Notes under the pieces: model-generated
Told to the model about the DNA's origin: nothing
What the model saw: the letters and a program-made list of their open reading frames with translations, nothing else
The model's database searches: none
Shown here: piece after piece, positions 7,666 through 16,400 of the stretch
Position numbering within the stretch: the first letter of the stretch is position 1
How the letters are laid out: the number at the start of each line of letters is the position of its first letter
Made by a program: the position numbers and the translations under genes
Source of the DNA: Cohnella endophytica
GTDB taxonomy: Bacteria > Bacillota > Bacilli > Paenibacillales > Paenibacillaceae
Assembly (NCBI RefSeq): GCF_003628305.1
Contig: NZ_RBZM01000004.1
Location: 124,001-188,000, forward strand
Reading direction: 5' to 3'
Length of the DNA: 64,000 nt

Positions 7666-9048
7666 TTGGGAATCCAGCAAAGATTAGTAGGAAGTTATCT
7701 CGCGGTCATTGCGATTACGGTTGCGATATTGGAGATCTTTCTCATTTTCTCGGTGAAATCCTATTATTATCGCAACGTTGAACGGGCATTGGTAAGCCAA
7801 GCGGAGTTGTCTGCGTCTTTTTTTCATCAGTATTTCAGCGCGGAAGACTTAGAGAAGCAAACCGAACGGTTACTTAAAGGTTTTTCCCAGCATTCCGCGG
7901 CCCAAGTCCAGATTATTAGCCGATCCGGCCAACTGCTTCAAGATTCTACAGGAATGCGGGGGAGTCCTATGATGACGGATTACCCGGACGTGCAAGAAGC
8001 TCGTAACGGAGATGTCGGAATATGGCAGGGGCGCGAGCCTTCCACCGATGAGTCCGTTTTAGCCGTATCTTATCCTTTGCAAAGCGTAGACGGCAACGCG
8101 GGCGTAGTCAGATACGTGACTTCTCTTACGGAAACGAAAAAAACCGTCGACCGTATTTCGGAGATCTTGATTACGGTGGGGATTATCGTCGTTGCAATCG
8201 TAACCGTTGTTGGCGTCCTCCTATCGAGAACGATTACGAGTTCGGTATCGGAACTTAAATTCGCGGCTCGGAAAATGTCGGAGGGCGATTTCTCCGCGAG
8301 AGCCAAAAAACGATATCGGGACGAGCTTGGAACGTTGGCGGATACATTAAACGCGATGGCGACCAAGATCCAGCGAGACGAAGCGCTTAAAAACGATTTT
8401 ATTTCTTCCGTGTCGCATGAACTGCGAACTCCGTTAACCTCGATCAAAGGATGGGCCGTAACTCTATATTCGAATCGGGGGGAAGATCGAACCCTACTCG
8501 AAGACGGATTGCGGATCATCGAGACGGAAACGGACAGGTTAACCCGAATGGTCGATGAATTGCTCGATTTCTCGAAATGGGATAACGGACAAATCGAGTT
8601 ATACCGGGTTTCGCTTGATTTATCGGATTTTCTTCGGAACATTGGCAAACAATTGGCGCCTAGAGCTGCCCGGCTAAATATTACGTTAGAAGTAGACGTA
8701 AGCGATACGATACCGTCCGTTCAAGTCGACGAGAACCGATTGAAACAAGTGATGATAAACCTCATAGACAATGCGCTTAAGTTCACGAGCGATAACGGAT
8801 CCGTAAAAATCTTTGCCCGACAGGTTGAAGGAGGGGTTAGGATTATCGTCGAGGATACGGGAGCGGGAATCGCCTCGCAGGACATCGATCATGTCTTCCA
8901 AAAGTTTTACAAGGGTAACGGGAGCACCCATGGGAGCGGCTTGGGGTTATCCATTTCGGACCAAATCATTAAGCAGCATGGCGGGACTTTAACGTTAGAA
9001 AGCCGCATAGGAGTAGGGACGAAAGCGATAATCCATCTGCCTGTGTGA
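7666..9048 (+). CDS. Membrane sensor histidine kinase (HAMP-HisKA-HATPase)
   Basis: The 460-residue protein starts at TTG 7666, preceded by GGAGGAAGG, right after the regulator stop. A transmembrane segment lies near residues 8-30, then an extracytoplasmic sensor domain of about 135 residues with no motif I recognise, a second transmembrane segment near 165-187, and HAMP. The HisKA box SVSHELRTPLTSIKGW has phospho-acceptor His251. The ATPase domain shows LIDNALKF, DTGAGI and GSGLGLS. The stimulus is unknown; the neighbourhood (mgtA, mgtE, SEDS proteins) suggests envelope or divalent-cation stress. It should phosphorylate the regulator encoded at 6940. Confidence 0.95.
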   Translation: MGIQQRLVGSYLAVIAITVAILEIFLIFSVKSYYYRNVERALVSQAELSASFFHQYFSAEDLEKQTERLLKGFSQHSAAQVQIISRSGQLLQDSTGMRGSPMMTDYPDVQEARNGDVGIWQGREPSTDESVLAVSYPLQSVDGNAGVVRYVTSLTETKKTVDRISEILITVGIIVVAIVTVVGVLLSRTITSSVSELKFAARKMSEGDFSARAKKRYRDELGTLADTLNAMATKIQRDEALKNDFISSVSHELRTPLTSIKGWAVTLYSNRGEDRTLLEDGLRIIETETDRLTRMVDELLDFSKWDNGQIELYRVSLDLSDFLRNIGKQLAPRAARLNITLEVDVSDTIPSVQVDENRLKQVMINLIDNALKFTSDNGSVKIFARQVEGGVRIIVEDTGAGIASQDIDHVFQKFYKGNGSTHGSGLGLSISDQIIKQHGGTLTLESRIGVGTKAIIHLPV

Positions 9049-9067
9049 CTCAGCCATGATTTTAACC

Positions 9068-9104
9068 TTTTCATAACCCTTTAGAATTCTTTAAGCGATA
9101 AAAT
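9068..9104 (+). promoter_or_regulatory. TTTTCATAACC-type box and -10 before the lipoprotein-SEDS-mgtE operon
   Basis: TTTTCATAACCCTTT (9068-9082) and TAAAAT (9099-9104) reproduce the arrangement at 1659-1695 with an identical 31-bp offset. It sits just after the kinase stop and before the lipoprotein gene, so the adjacent two-component system is the obvious candidate regulator. Confidence 0.5.
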
Positions 9105-9138
9105 ATAACAATGAGCCGGAAAAGACGAGGAGCAGATC

Positions 9139-9693
9139 ATGAGAACGATAAGCAAGCTCGCAAGGGCTGGGTTTCTTGTAGCTGCATTATTGTACTTTAG
9201 CGGGTGTAGAATGCCCGTCACTCCAAATGAACTCATTAATCCGCCCACCTCCGAATTAAGTTTGCCGGAGAATAAATGGGACGAGATTCAGAAATTGTTG
9301 CCCAAAGGCGCTCAGTTAGTCCCTCAAACGTTAGGACAAGGAAACGGTATAGCATTCGGAGACCTGGATGGCGACGGCATAGATGAAGCATTGATTGTCT
9401 ATAAAGAGAATCCGCTCCACGGAAAAACGCTTAAGGCCGCACTGCTCAAGCAGAAGAGCGCTCAATGGCAAATCGTTTGGGATACCCAGGGCTTCGGTTA
9501 CGGACTGGATTATTCCAAAATCGCGGACGTCAACCGGGATGGCTTGCCTGAGGTTGTTCTAAGCTGGTCATTAGGCAATGCGGGAACGGGAATGGATGTC
9601 TACGTTTGGCGTAACGATACTTTAATGCTGCAATCGAAAGAGGAATATCGCGCCAGCCCCGATAAAGCAACTGTCGTAGGAGGTATTTCATGA
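9139..9693 (+). CDS. Lipoprotein with FG-GAP/VCBS-type repeats
   Basis: The 184-residue protein has a classical lipoprotein signal: basic N-terminus, hydrophobic stretch and lipobox YFSGC with Cys23. The mature part holds two Asp-rich FG-GAP-like motifs, FGDLDGDGIDEALIVY and IADVNRDGLPEVVLSW. Such DxDGDG loops bind Ca2+ in beta-propeller repeat proteins. With only two or three repeats it is not a full propeller, so it could be a small sensor or accessory factor. It is the first gene of an operon with two SEDS proteins and MgtE, directly after a two-component system. A role in sensing or assembling envelope components is inferred, not shown. Confidence 0.8.
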   Translation: MRTISKLARAGFLVAALLYFSGCRMPVTPNELINPPTSELSLPENKWDEIQKLLPKGAQLVPQTLGQGNGIAFGDLDGDGIDEALIVYKENPLHGKTLKAALLKQKSAQWQIVWDTQGFGYGLDYSKIADVNRDGLPEVVLSWSLGNAGTGMDVYVWRNDTLMLQSKEEYRASPDKATVVGGIS

Positions 9694-9694
9694 G

Positions 9695-10831
9695 TTGAAG
9701 CAAGGAATCGAAATAAGAGGACGCCCGGATTTTCTGCTTCTCCTGTTAACGATGACCCTGGTCGGTCTAGGATTGATAATGATTTTCAGCGCTAGCTCGC
9801 CTATTGCCATCGCCAAATATCATAGCGCTTGGCATTATGTATCGAGGCAGGGAGCATTCGCTTCGATTGGCTTGCTGTTGATGTTACTTTTTATGGGCAT
9901 TCCGTATTCCTGGTGGAAAAAGGCGGCTCCTTTCCTGCTAATAACTTGTTTATCGCTTCTTGTTTTGGTGTTAGTGATCGGATCCGTCATTAATGGAGGG
10001 AAAAGGTGGTTCGTCATAGGCGGCTTCAACTTTCAGCCGTCCGAATTCGCCAAGCTAACGATCATTGTTTATTTATCGTCGTTGATCAGCAAAAAAGGGG
10101 AGCATTTCAGACAGTTTAAGAGAGGCTTGCTGCCTATCCTTCTCGTTGTCGGACTCATCCTTTTGCTTGTCATGAAACAGCCGGATTTCGGTACCGTCTT
10201 AATTTTGTTTTTTATTTCGGGGACGATCATTATGATCGGCGGTGCGGACGCACGGCATCTTGCCATGCTTTTATTAGGGCTCGTACCGACGATTATTTAT
10301 TTAGCGGTCAATAAAAGCTATCGTTTGGAACGCATAAACTCCTTCATGAAGCCATTCGATAACCCGGACGGCTCGGGGTATCAGCTCATCCAATCTCTTT
10401 ATGCATTAGGGCATGGCGGTCTTACGGGTACGGGATTAGGGCAAAGCGTCCAGAAGCTTTTTTATTTGCCCGAAGCGCATACGGATTTTATTTTTGCCGT
10501 TATCGGAGAAGAATTGGGTTTCGTCGGCACAGTATTGTTCGTAATCATTTTTTTCTTCTATTTATGGCGAGGATTCGTGGCGTCTTACAACTGCAGCGAA
10601 CCTTTTGGACTCTTATTGGGCATGGGGATCGTAGCCATGATCTTTATTCAGTTTGTGTTGAACGTCGGAGCGGTAACCGGTTGTTTGCCGATTACGGGAA
10701 TACCGCTTCCGTTCATCAGCTATGGCGGCTCGTCTTTAATCCTGTGTTTAGCCTGTTCCGGGATTTTACTTAGTATTTCGCGGGAAAACAATCGACGAAA
10801 ACAAGAACAATATCAACAATCCGCAGAATGA
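9695..10831 (+). CDS. SEDS family (FtsW/RodA/SpoVE) glycan polymerase, copy 1
   Basis: The 378-residue polytopic membrane protein starts at TTG 9695, one base after the lipoprotein stop, with TAGGAGG upstream. SEDS proteins polymerise lipid II into glycan strands outside the membrane. Diagnostic motifs are FNFQPSEFAKL, KQPDFGT, LPEAHTDFIFAVIGEELGF with the catalytic Asp264, and the C-terminal LPFISYGGSS. These are canonical, so activity is likely. No class B penicillin-binding protein partner is encoded nearby, which is unusual for a dedicated pair. It lies in an operon with a second SEDS gene 17 bases downstream. Confidence 0.93.
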   Translation: MKQGIEIRGRPDFLLLLLTMTLVGLGLIMIFSASSPIAIAKYHSAWHYVSRQGAFASIGLLLMLLFMGIPYSWWKKAAPFLLITCLSLLVLVLVIGSVINGGKRWFVIGGFNFQPSEFAKLTIIVYLSSLISKKGEHFRQFKRGLLPILLVVGLILLLVMKQPDFGTVLILFFISGTIIMIGGADARHLAMLLLGLVPTIIYLAVNKSYRLERINSFMKPFDNPDGSGYQLIQSLYALGHGGLTGTGLGQSVQKLFYLPEAHTDFIFAVIGEELGFVGTVLFVIIFFFYLWRGFVASYNCSEPFGLLLGMGIVAMIFIQFVLNVGAVTGCLPITGIPLPFISYGGSSLILCLACSGILLSISRENNRRKQEQYQQSAE

Positions 10832-10847
10832 TTTTAGAGGGAAACGT

Positions 10848-11981
10848 ATGACATTTATTCGAATGCTCAATAAATTGGATACCTTAATTCTTTTTTTCTT
10901 GGCCTGTCTGATCACCATTGGTACCGTTGCGATTTACGATGCGACTTCCGGAACAAAACTAGATGGATTGCACATAAATAATCTGATGCTATTCGGTTCG
11001 TTTTGCGTTCCGATGTTGCTTATAGCGTTTTTCGATTATCGCTTTCTGGTAAGCAAATTAGCGTATCTCTTGTATGGAATCGGGATCGTTATGCTTGTTC
11101 TCGTAAAGTTTAAGGGAGAGAGCCTTAACGGCTCGTCTCGTTGGTTGAGCATAGGTTCTTTTCAATTTCAACCGTCCGAATTAGCGAAGTTATTCACGAT
11201 CTTGTTAGTAGCCCATATGCTGCATAAGCGGACGGGAGAGAAGCTTCGCTTGTTCAAGGATGTTTTACCCGTTACGGTTATTGTTCTCGTTCCTTTTTTT
11301 CTGATCCTTAAACAGCCTGATTTAGGTACAGCGTTAGTGTTTGTCGGCATTTTGCTCGGGATGCTGTGGATGGGAAACATACGTGCGATCTATATGATAC
11401 TGCTCGTGGGTTTTGTCAGCGTTCTGATCGGTTTAATCCTGTGGTTGTATCATGCGGATTACGAACTGTTAACCCGATTCGTGCAGCCTCATCAATTAGC
11501 TAGAATACAGACCTTTTTGGACCCGACTAGCGATCCCAATAAATCGTGGCATGTCATTAACGCGATTAACGCGATAGGTACGGGCGGGTTGAGCGGGGGT
11601 TCAGGCTATTTCTCGGAGCATGGATTTATTCCGTACGTCTATTCCGATTCCATCTACGTAATCATTGGCGAACGATATGGATTCATGGGATCCGCGGTTC
11701 TTTTAATGCTATATTTCCTCATGATTTATCGCATGATTATTACGATCATGGAGAGTAAGAGGCATGCGGGGTGTTACGTCGTTGTAGGAATTATTAGCAT
11801 GCTTGTGTTTCAAATTTTCGTAAATATCGGAATGCATATCGGCTTGCTTCCGTTGACGGGAATATCTTTGCCGTTCATCAGTTACGGGGGCAGTTCGCTT
11901 CTTATCAATATGATCGCGATCGGGTTGGTTCTAAGCGTAAAAATCCATGATGATGTTGAAGATAATACGGGAATGACATAA
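10848..11981 (+). CDS. SEDS family (FtsW/RodA/SpoVE) protein, divergent copy 2
   Basis: The 377-residue polytopic protein starts at ATG 10848 after GAGGGAAA. It has the SEDS motifs FQFQPSELAKLF, LKQPDLGTAL and the C-terminal LPFISYGGSS. The extracytoplasmic catalytic loop departs from the usual PEAHTDFIF form and reads GFIPYVYSDSIYVIIGE, keeping the catalytic-position Asp267 but losing the His-Thr before it. Activity or partner choice may therefore differ from copy 1. Low identity outside the motifs suggests an old duplication or two separately acquired SEDS genes rather than a recent tandem copy. It is followed by mgtE after 21 bases. Confidence 0.92.
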   Translation: MTFIRMLNKLDTLILFFLACLITIGTVAIYDATSGTKLDGLHINNLMLFGSFCVPMLLIAFFDYRFLVSKLAYLLYGIGIVMLVLVKFKGESLNGSSRWLSIGSFQFQPSELAKLFTILLVAHMLHKRTGEKLRLFKDVLPVTVIVLVPFFLILKQPDLGTALVFVGILLGMLWMGNIRAIYMILLVGFVSVLIGLILWLYHADYELLTRFVQPHQLARIQTFLDPTSDPNKSWHVINAINAIGTGGLSGGSGYFSEHGFIPYVYSDSIYVIIGERYGFMGSAVLLMLYFLMIYRMIITIMESKRHAGCYVVVGIISMLVFQIFVNIGMHIGLLPLTGISLPFISYGGSSLLINMIAIGLVLSVKIHDDVEDNTGMT

Positions 11982-12002
11982 TGCTCGAAGGAGATACCCT
12001 TC

Positions 12003-13340
12003 ATGATTCAACTCGAAGAAATGAAAAAAATGGTGGCGGAATCCGATAATCATTCCCTTATCGAATTCGTCGAATCATTCAGGCCGTTCGATCTGGCAGA
12101 CTGCCTAGAGAAGCTTGATAAATCGGAACAACTTCAATTGATCGGACAATTGCCTCCAAACCTGTCCGCCGAAATATTGGAATATCTGGAGCCCGAGTTG
12201 CAATATCGCATTTTCGCTAACTTAGAGGAGCCGATCACTTCGCAAGTTCTTAACGGGATGTCAAGCGACGTCGTCGCGGATATGCTGTTATCTCTTCATA
12301 GGTATCAGGCAGTCAAACTGTTGGGCCATCTGCCGGAAGAGTATCGGTCCAAAGTTCTGACGTTGATGACTTTTCCCGAGCAAAGCGCCGGAAGCCTGGC
12401 GACGGTCGATTATATCGCGGCCCGCAGCTCCTGGACGTTAGACGAAACCTTGCAGCATATCCGGAAAATCGGGCATGAGGCGGAAATAACGTCCTATGTA
12501 TACGTCACGAGTAACAAAGGGGCGCTTATCGGGGTAGTTTCTTTGAAAGAAATTATTTTATCGGATCCCAAAACCAAAGTATCGGACATCGTGACGGAAG
12601 ATGTGATCTCCGTCCCCGCGTTGATGAAGCAAGAGGAAGCCGCCGAGCTTCTTTCCCGTTATGATTTGGTCGCACTTCCCGTGGTTGACGCTCAGAGCAG
12701 ATTAATCGGCGTCATAACCGTCGACGACTTGATCGATGTCATCCATGAAGAAGCGACGGAAGATATTCAGAAGCTAGGCGGAAGCCAACCTCTAACGGAC
12801 ACGTATTTCAAAACTTCCGTTTTTCAATTATACAAAAAAAGGATCATTTGGCTTCTGGTGTTATTCGTCGCGGAAGCTTACACGGGAACGGTTCTAAGAC
12901 ATTATGAAGTAACGCTGAGCGAAGTGATTGCGCTGTCGTTCTTTATTCCGCTCCTGATCGGAACGGGAGGCAATACGGGAACGCAGACCGTGTCCACATT
13001 GGTTAGAGCGCTAGCGGTAGGCGAAGTTCAGTTTCGGGATATTTTGAAGGTGGTGAGGAAGGAGGTTACGACCGGGCTCATGACCGGCGCTTCGATTTCC
13101 TTGATTGCTTACGTTCGAGCTTTATTTCTCGGAGTCGAAGCGAAAGTCGGGTTTGTCGTCGCCGTAACGGCGATGACGGTCGTCTTATGGGCCTCCTTCG
13201 TAGCTGCCGTGCTGCCCTTGATTCTTCATAAATTGAAAGCGGATCCCGCGGTCATTTCCGGACCTTTCATTACGACGTTAGTAGACGGAACGGGTCTTAT
13301 CATTTATTTCACGGTTGCCAAGCTCGTGCTTCATCTATAA
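12003..13340 (+). CDS. mgtE: Magnesium transporter MgtE
   Basis: The 445-residue protein starts at ATG 12003 with GAAGGAGA upstream. The N-terminal superhelical domain (about residues 1-130) with AEILEYLEPE-type helices is followed by two CBS domains (about 130-255), then five C-terminal membrane segments with the signature GTGGNTGTQTVSTLVRALA. MgtE is a Mg2+-gated channel: the CBS/N domains close the pore when cytoplasmic Mg2+ is high. It is the last gene of the lipoprotein-SEDS operon and has no M-box of its own, so its transcription probably follows the two-component system. Confidence 0.95.
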   Translation: MIQLEEMKKMVAESDNHSLIEFVESFRPFDLADCLEKLDKSEQLQLIGQLPPNLSAEILEYLEPELQYRIFANLEEPITSQVLNGMSSDVVADMLLSLHRYQAVKLLGHLPEEYRSKVLTLMTFPEQSAGSLATVDYIAARSSWTLDETLQHIRKIGHEAEITSYVYVTSNKGALIGVVSLKEIILSDPKTKVSDIVTEDVISVPALMKQEEAAELLSRYDLVALPVVDAQSRLIGVITVDDLIDVIHEEATEDIQKLGGSQPLTDTYFKTSVFQLYKKRIIWLLVLFVAEAYTGTVLRHYEVTLSEVIALSFFIPLLIGTGGNTGTQTVSTLVRALAVGEVQFRDILKVVRKEVTTGLMTGASISLIAYVRALFLGVEAKVGFVVAVTAMTVVLWASFVAAVLPLILHKLKADPAVISGPFITTLVDGTGLIIYFTVAKLVLHL

Positions 13341-13347
13341 CGACAAG

Positions 13348-13380
13348 AAGGACCTCTGCCGAGAGAGGTTCTTTTTTTTT
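13348..13380 (+). terminator. Intrinsic terminator after mgtE
   Basis: AAGGACCTCT / AGAGGTTCTT stem with a six-base loop, then a T run of nine or more. It ends immediately before the ATG at 13386, which rules that ATG out as the start of the next gene. Confidence 0.88.
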
Positions 13381-13493
13381 GCTAAATGGATCCATTTAAT
13401 ACTTATTTAACGTTTATCTTCCCTTCCGATGACTATCGATTGGTACGCTTGTATAAATATTACCATGAGCTGGATTCGAGAGGAGTTTTGAGG

Positions 13494-16400
13494 TTGCTGA
13501 ACTCAAGGATAAAAAAGACGATTACGTATGCTTTGATTGTGGCGGTCGCGTGTTATTCGGTTATCGGAGGGTTCGACTTGCGTCCCGATCCGGCAGCCGC
13601 CGCGGGCCAGGCGTTCACGAAGACGGCCGATCGCGTCGTTATAAGCAAGTTCAGCCCGAACGGAAATCGTCCAAGCTTTAACGGCAGCGGCCCTACGGCT
13701 ACAGTTAAAAATAACACGATGTACAAGTATGATTTTATCGAATTGTATAATCCGACCGAACAACCGGTGGACCTGAGCGGCTGGACGCTTCAGTACGCGG
13801 ATAAACCCAAGAACGGTTCTTGGACTTGGAAAACGCTAACCGGATTATCCGGGACGATCAAGCCTCACGGATATTTCCTCATTCAAGAAGATTTCGATCA
13901 TGATCCTAGCGTCGGCGCTCCGATGGAAAGTCCGATTTACGGATCCGATCTGCCTGCGCCGGATATAACCGCAACGGCTGCAACCGGATTATTTAAAATG
14001 AACAAGGATTACGGAAAAATCGCTTTGGTTGCCAACGGCACTTCGTTGACGAATGCCGCCGATCCCCGGTCTGATGCGAATGCGGCTGCGTTAAAAGATT
14101 TGGCTGTCTATGATGCAGACGGAGCAGCCGGCACCGCAGGGGTAATCAAAGTATACAATTATGCCGTTCGCAAAGCGGTTAACCCGGCCGATCCGATCGG
14201 TGCAGGTTTGGCAACGAACAGCACGGACGGAAGCCCGAATGTCAACGAGGCGAAATACGGCAATGGCTACAATACGGACAATAACGCCGTCGATTTCCTC
14301 ATTGGAGGAAGCACTTCCTTTTCGGGAACTAACCCCGCCAACGTCCGTAACTCCTCCAGCGCCTCCGCGCCGATCATGATCTACGCGCAACCCGATGCTC
14401 AGTATAATAAAATCGCGATGACTACCCCATCTGCGATCGATCCAAGCCATAATACCGTTTACTTACAATTTCCTTTCTACACCGGATTGAAAAGCGGATT
14501 CGATACGAATGACGTCGTTGTGGCAGGATTGCCCGCTGGCTTAAGCTATATCGTCAAGCCGGATGCGGCCAATCATAGACTTGGAATCGAAATCGGGCAA
14601 AGCCCTTCGAATCCGATTTCGACGGATACGCCGTTTACCGTGAAAGTAAAGGCTTCCGCCGTTTCTACGGGAGAGACGATCGATTCGGATGCGGTATCTT
14701 TCTCGATCGCGGCGCCACTGCCGCAAACGCCCTCAACGAAAGTACAGGCAACCGTTGATCAAGGCACGTTCAAGATGTCCACTACGACAAAAGTAGATGG
14801 GGTTCGTTCTTCCATTGCTTTATCCGTCCCGAACGTGGACACCGTCGGCTTGAAAAGCGCGATTGCTTCCAATGCCTACACCTTCACGCCGCCATTGCCG
14901 GCCGGATTGTCGTTAACGGCCGCAACCGATCCGGCGAATCATAAAATAACGTTCCAATTGTCGGGGACGCCGGCTGTTCCGATTACCGAAGACGTACATC
15001 TCAACCTTGTTCTGCATAATGGCGTTATGCAAAGCGCCACGGCTAACGGCCAGACGATTCAGGATTCCGATCCGATCGGCGGCATTACGATCGAGAAGAT
15101 GAGCCCTGTCGTGGATCCGGCCAGAAAAACGTTTATCGTCGGCACCATGAAAGCAAGCAATGCCTTCTTTTCCGATCCCGCTATGAAGTCGGACAAATAT
15201 GCCACGCAAGCGAAAACCGGCTTTGATTTCTTCCGCGGCACGCCGGATGTGTTTTTCAAGGATTTGAACACGGCCGTTTTACCTGTTCCTGCATCATGGA
15301 AACAACTTGGATTAACCGTAACGATTCAAGGAGACGCTCACCTGCAAAATGTCGGAACGTTCGAGAATGCCGACGGACAAGTGAAGTTCGACTTGAACGA
15401 TTTCGACAGCGCATCGGATGCTCCGTTTTATTGGGATTTGCTTCGGATGGTACCTAGCCTCTATTTGGAGAGGGATAACGGCGCCAATGCCAATGAAAAA
15501 TCGCTTACGGACGCGGACGTGAACGATATCGCAAGCACGTTTCTGGACGAATATCGGTCTACGCTCGATTCCTTACAAAAAGGAAGCTTAAATTTGTCCA
15601 AAGAGTTGACCGCAAGCAGTTTGGGCAACGGTTTTACGAAATCATTGGTCGCGCAGATGGAGGCGTCGACCCGAGTCGACCAATTGCAGAAAGCGGCTCC
15701 CGCGACTGGAAATGCCAGAACATTCCTATCGGACAGCAGTAAATACGTTGTTCCGACCGTCGCGCAGCGCCAGCAATTCGACGTGGCCTGGGCGTCTTAT
15801 CTCGTAAGCATAAGTCAATTCGCCGCTGCCAAGAAAATCGATAATCCGAATTACTTTAACGTTAAAGATGTCGTTTATCGCATCAATCAGGGCAATTCGA
15901 GCAGGGGCTCGATGAGGTTTAACGTCGTTATCGAAGGTCCTTCCAGCGGGCCGGACGATGATATTCTGCTTGACGTAAAGGAAGAGTTTATTCCTAGCCT
16001 TTATTTGAACGTTGATGCTAATCCCAATGAATATACCCAGGCTTATGGCACGAATCACGGAAAACGGGTCGCTGACCTATATAAGAAAATGTCGGCGAAT
16101 ACGGAGAACTTCGCGGGGACGATGGCCATGGGAGGCCGGACTTTCTTGGTGCGAACGATCGCCGTCAGCAAAGGCGATTACACGAGCGCCAAAAGTCCGA
16201 AAGCGTTCAACTCCAAAGCGGATTTCTCGGATTACATGAAATATACGGCGCAAGCTTATGCAATGGCTCATGCCAGATCCAAAACGGGATTCGCGGCAAA
16301 CTTCGCAGCCGCGATGGACGATGCTGCCTGGGCGGATTTTAAGTCGAAGCTGCTCGGACTTGCCGCCGATTACTACTTGCAAGCGAAATCGGATTTCGGA

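Noticed and set aside
13386..13493. In-frame upstream start (ATG 13386) for the 2.8-kilo-residue SLH protein
   Set aside because: It abuts the T run of the mgtE terminator, has no ribosome binding site, and would put a non-signal sequence before the export helix. TTG 13494 fits better.
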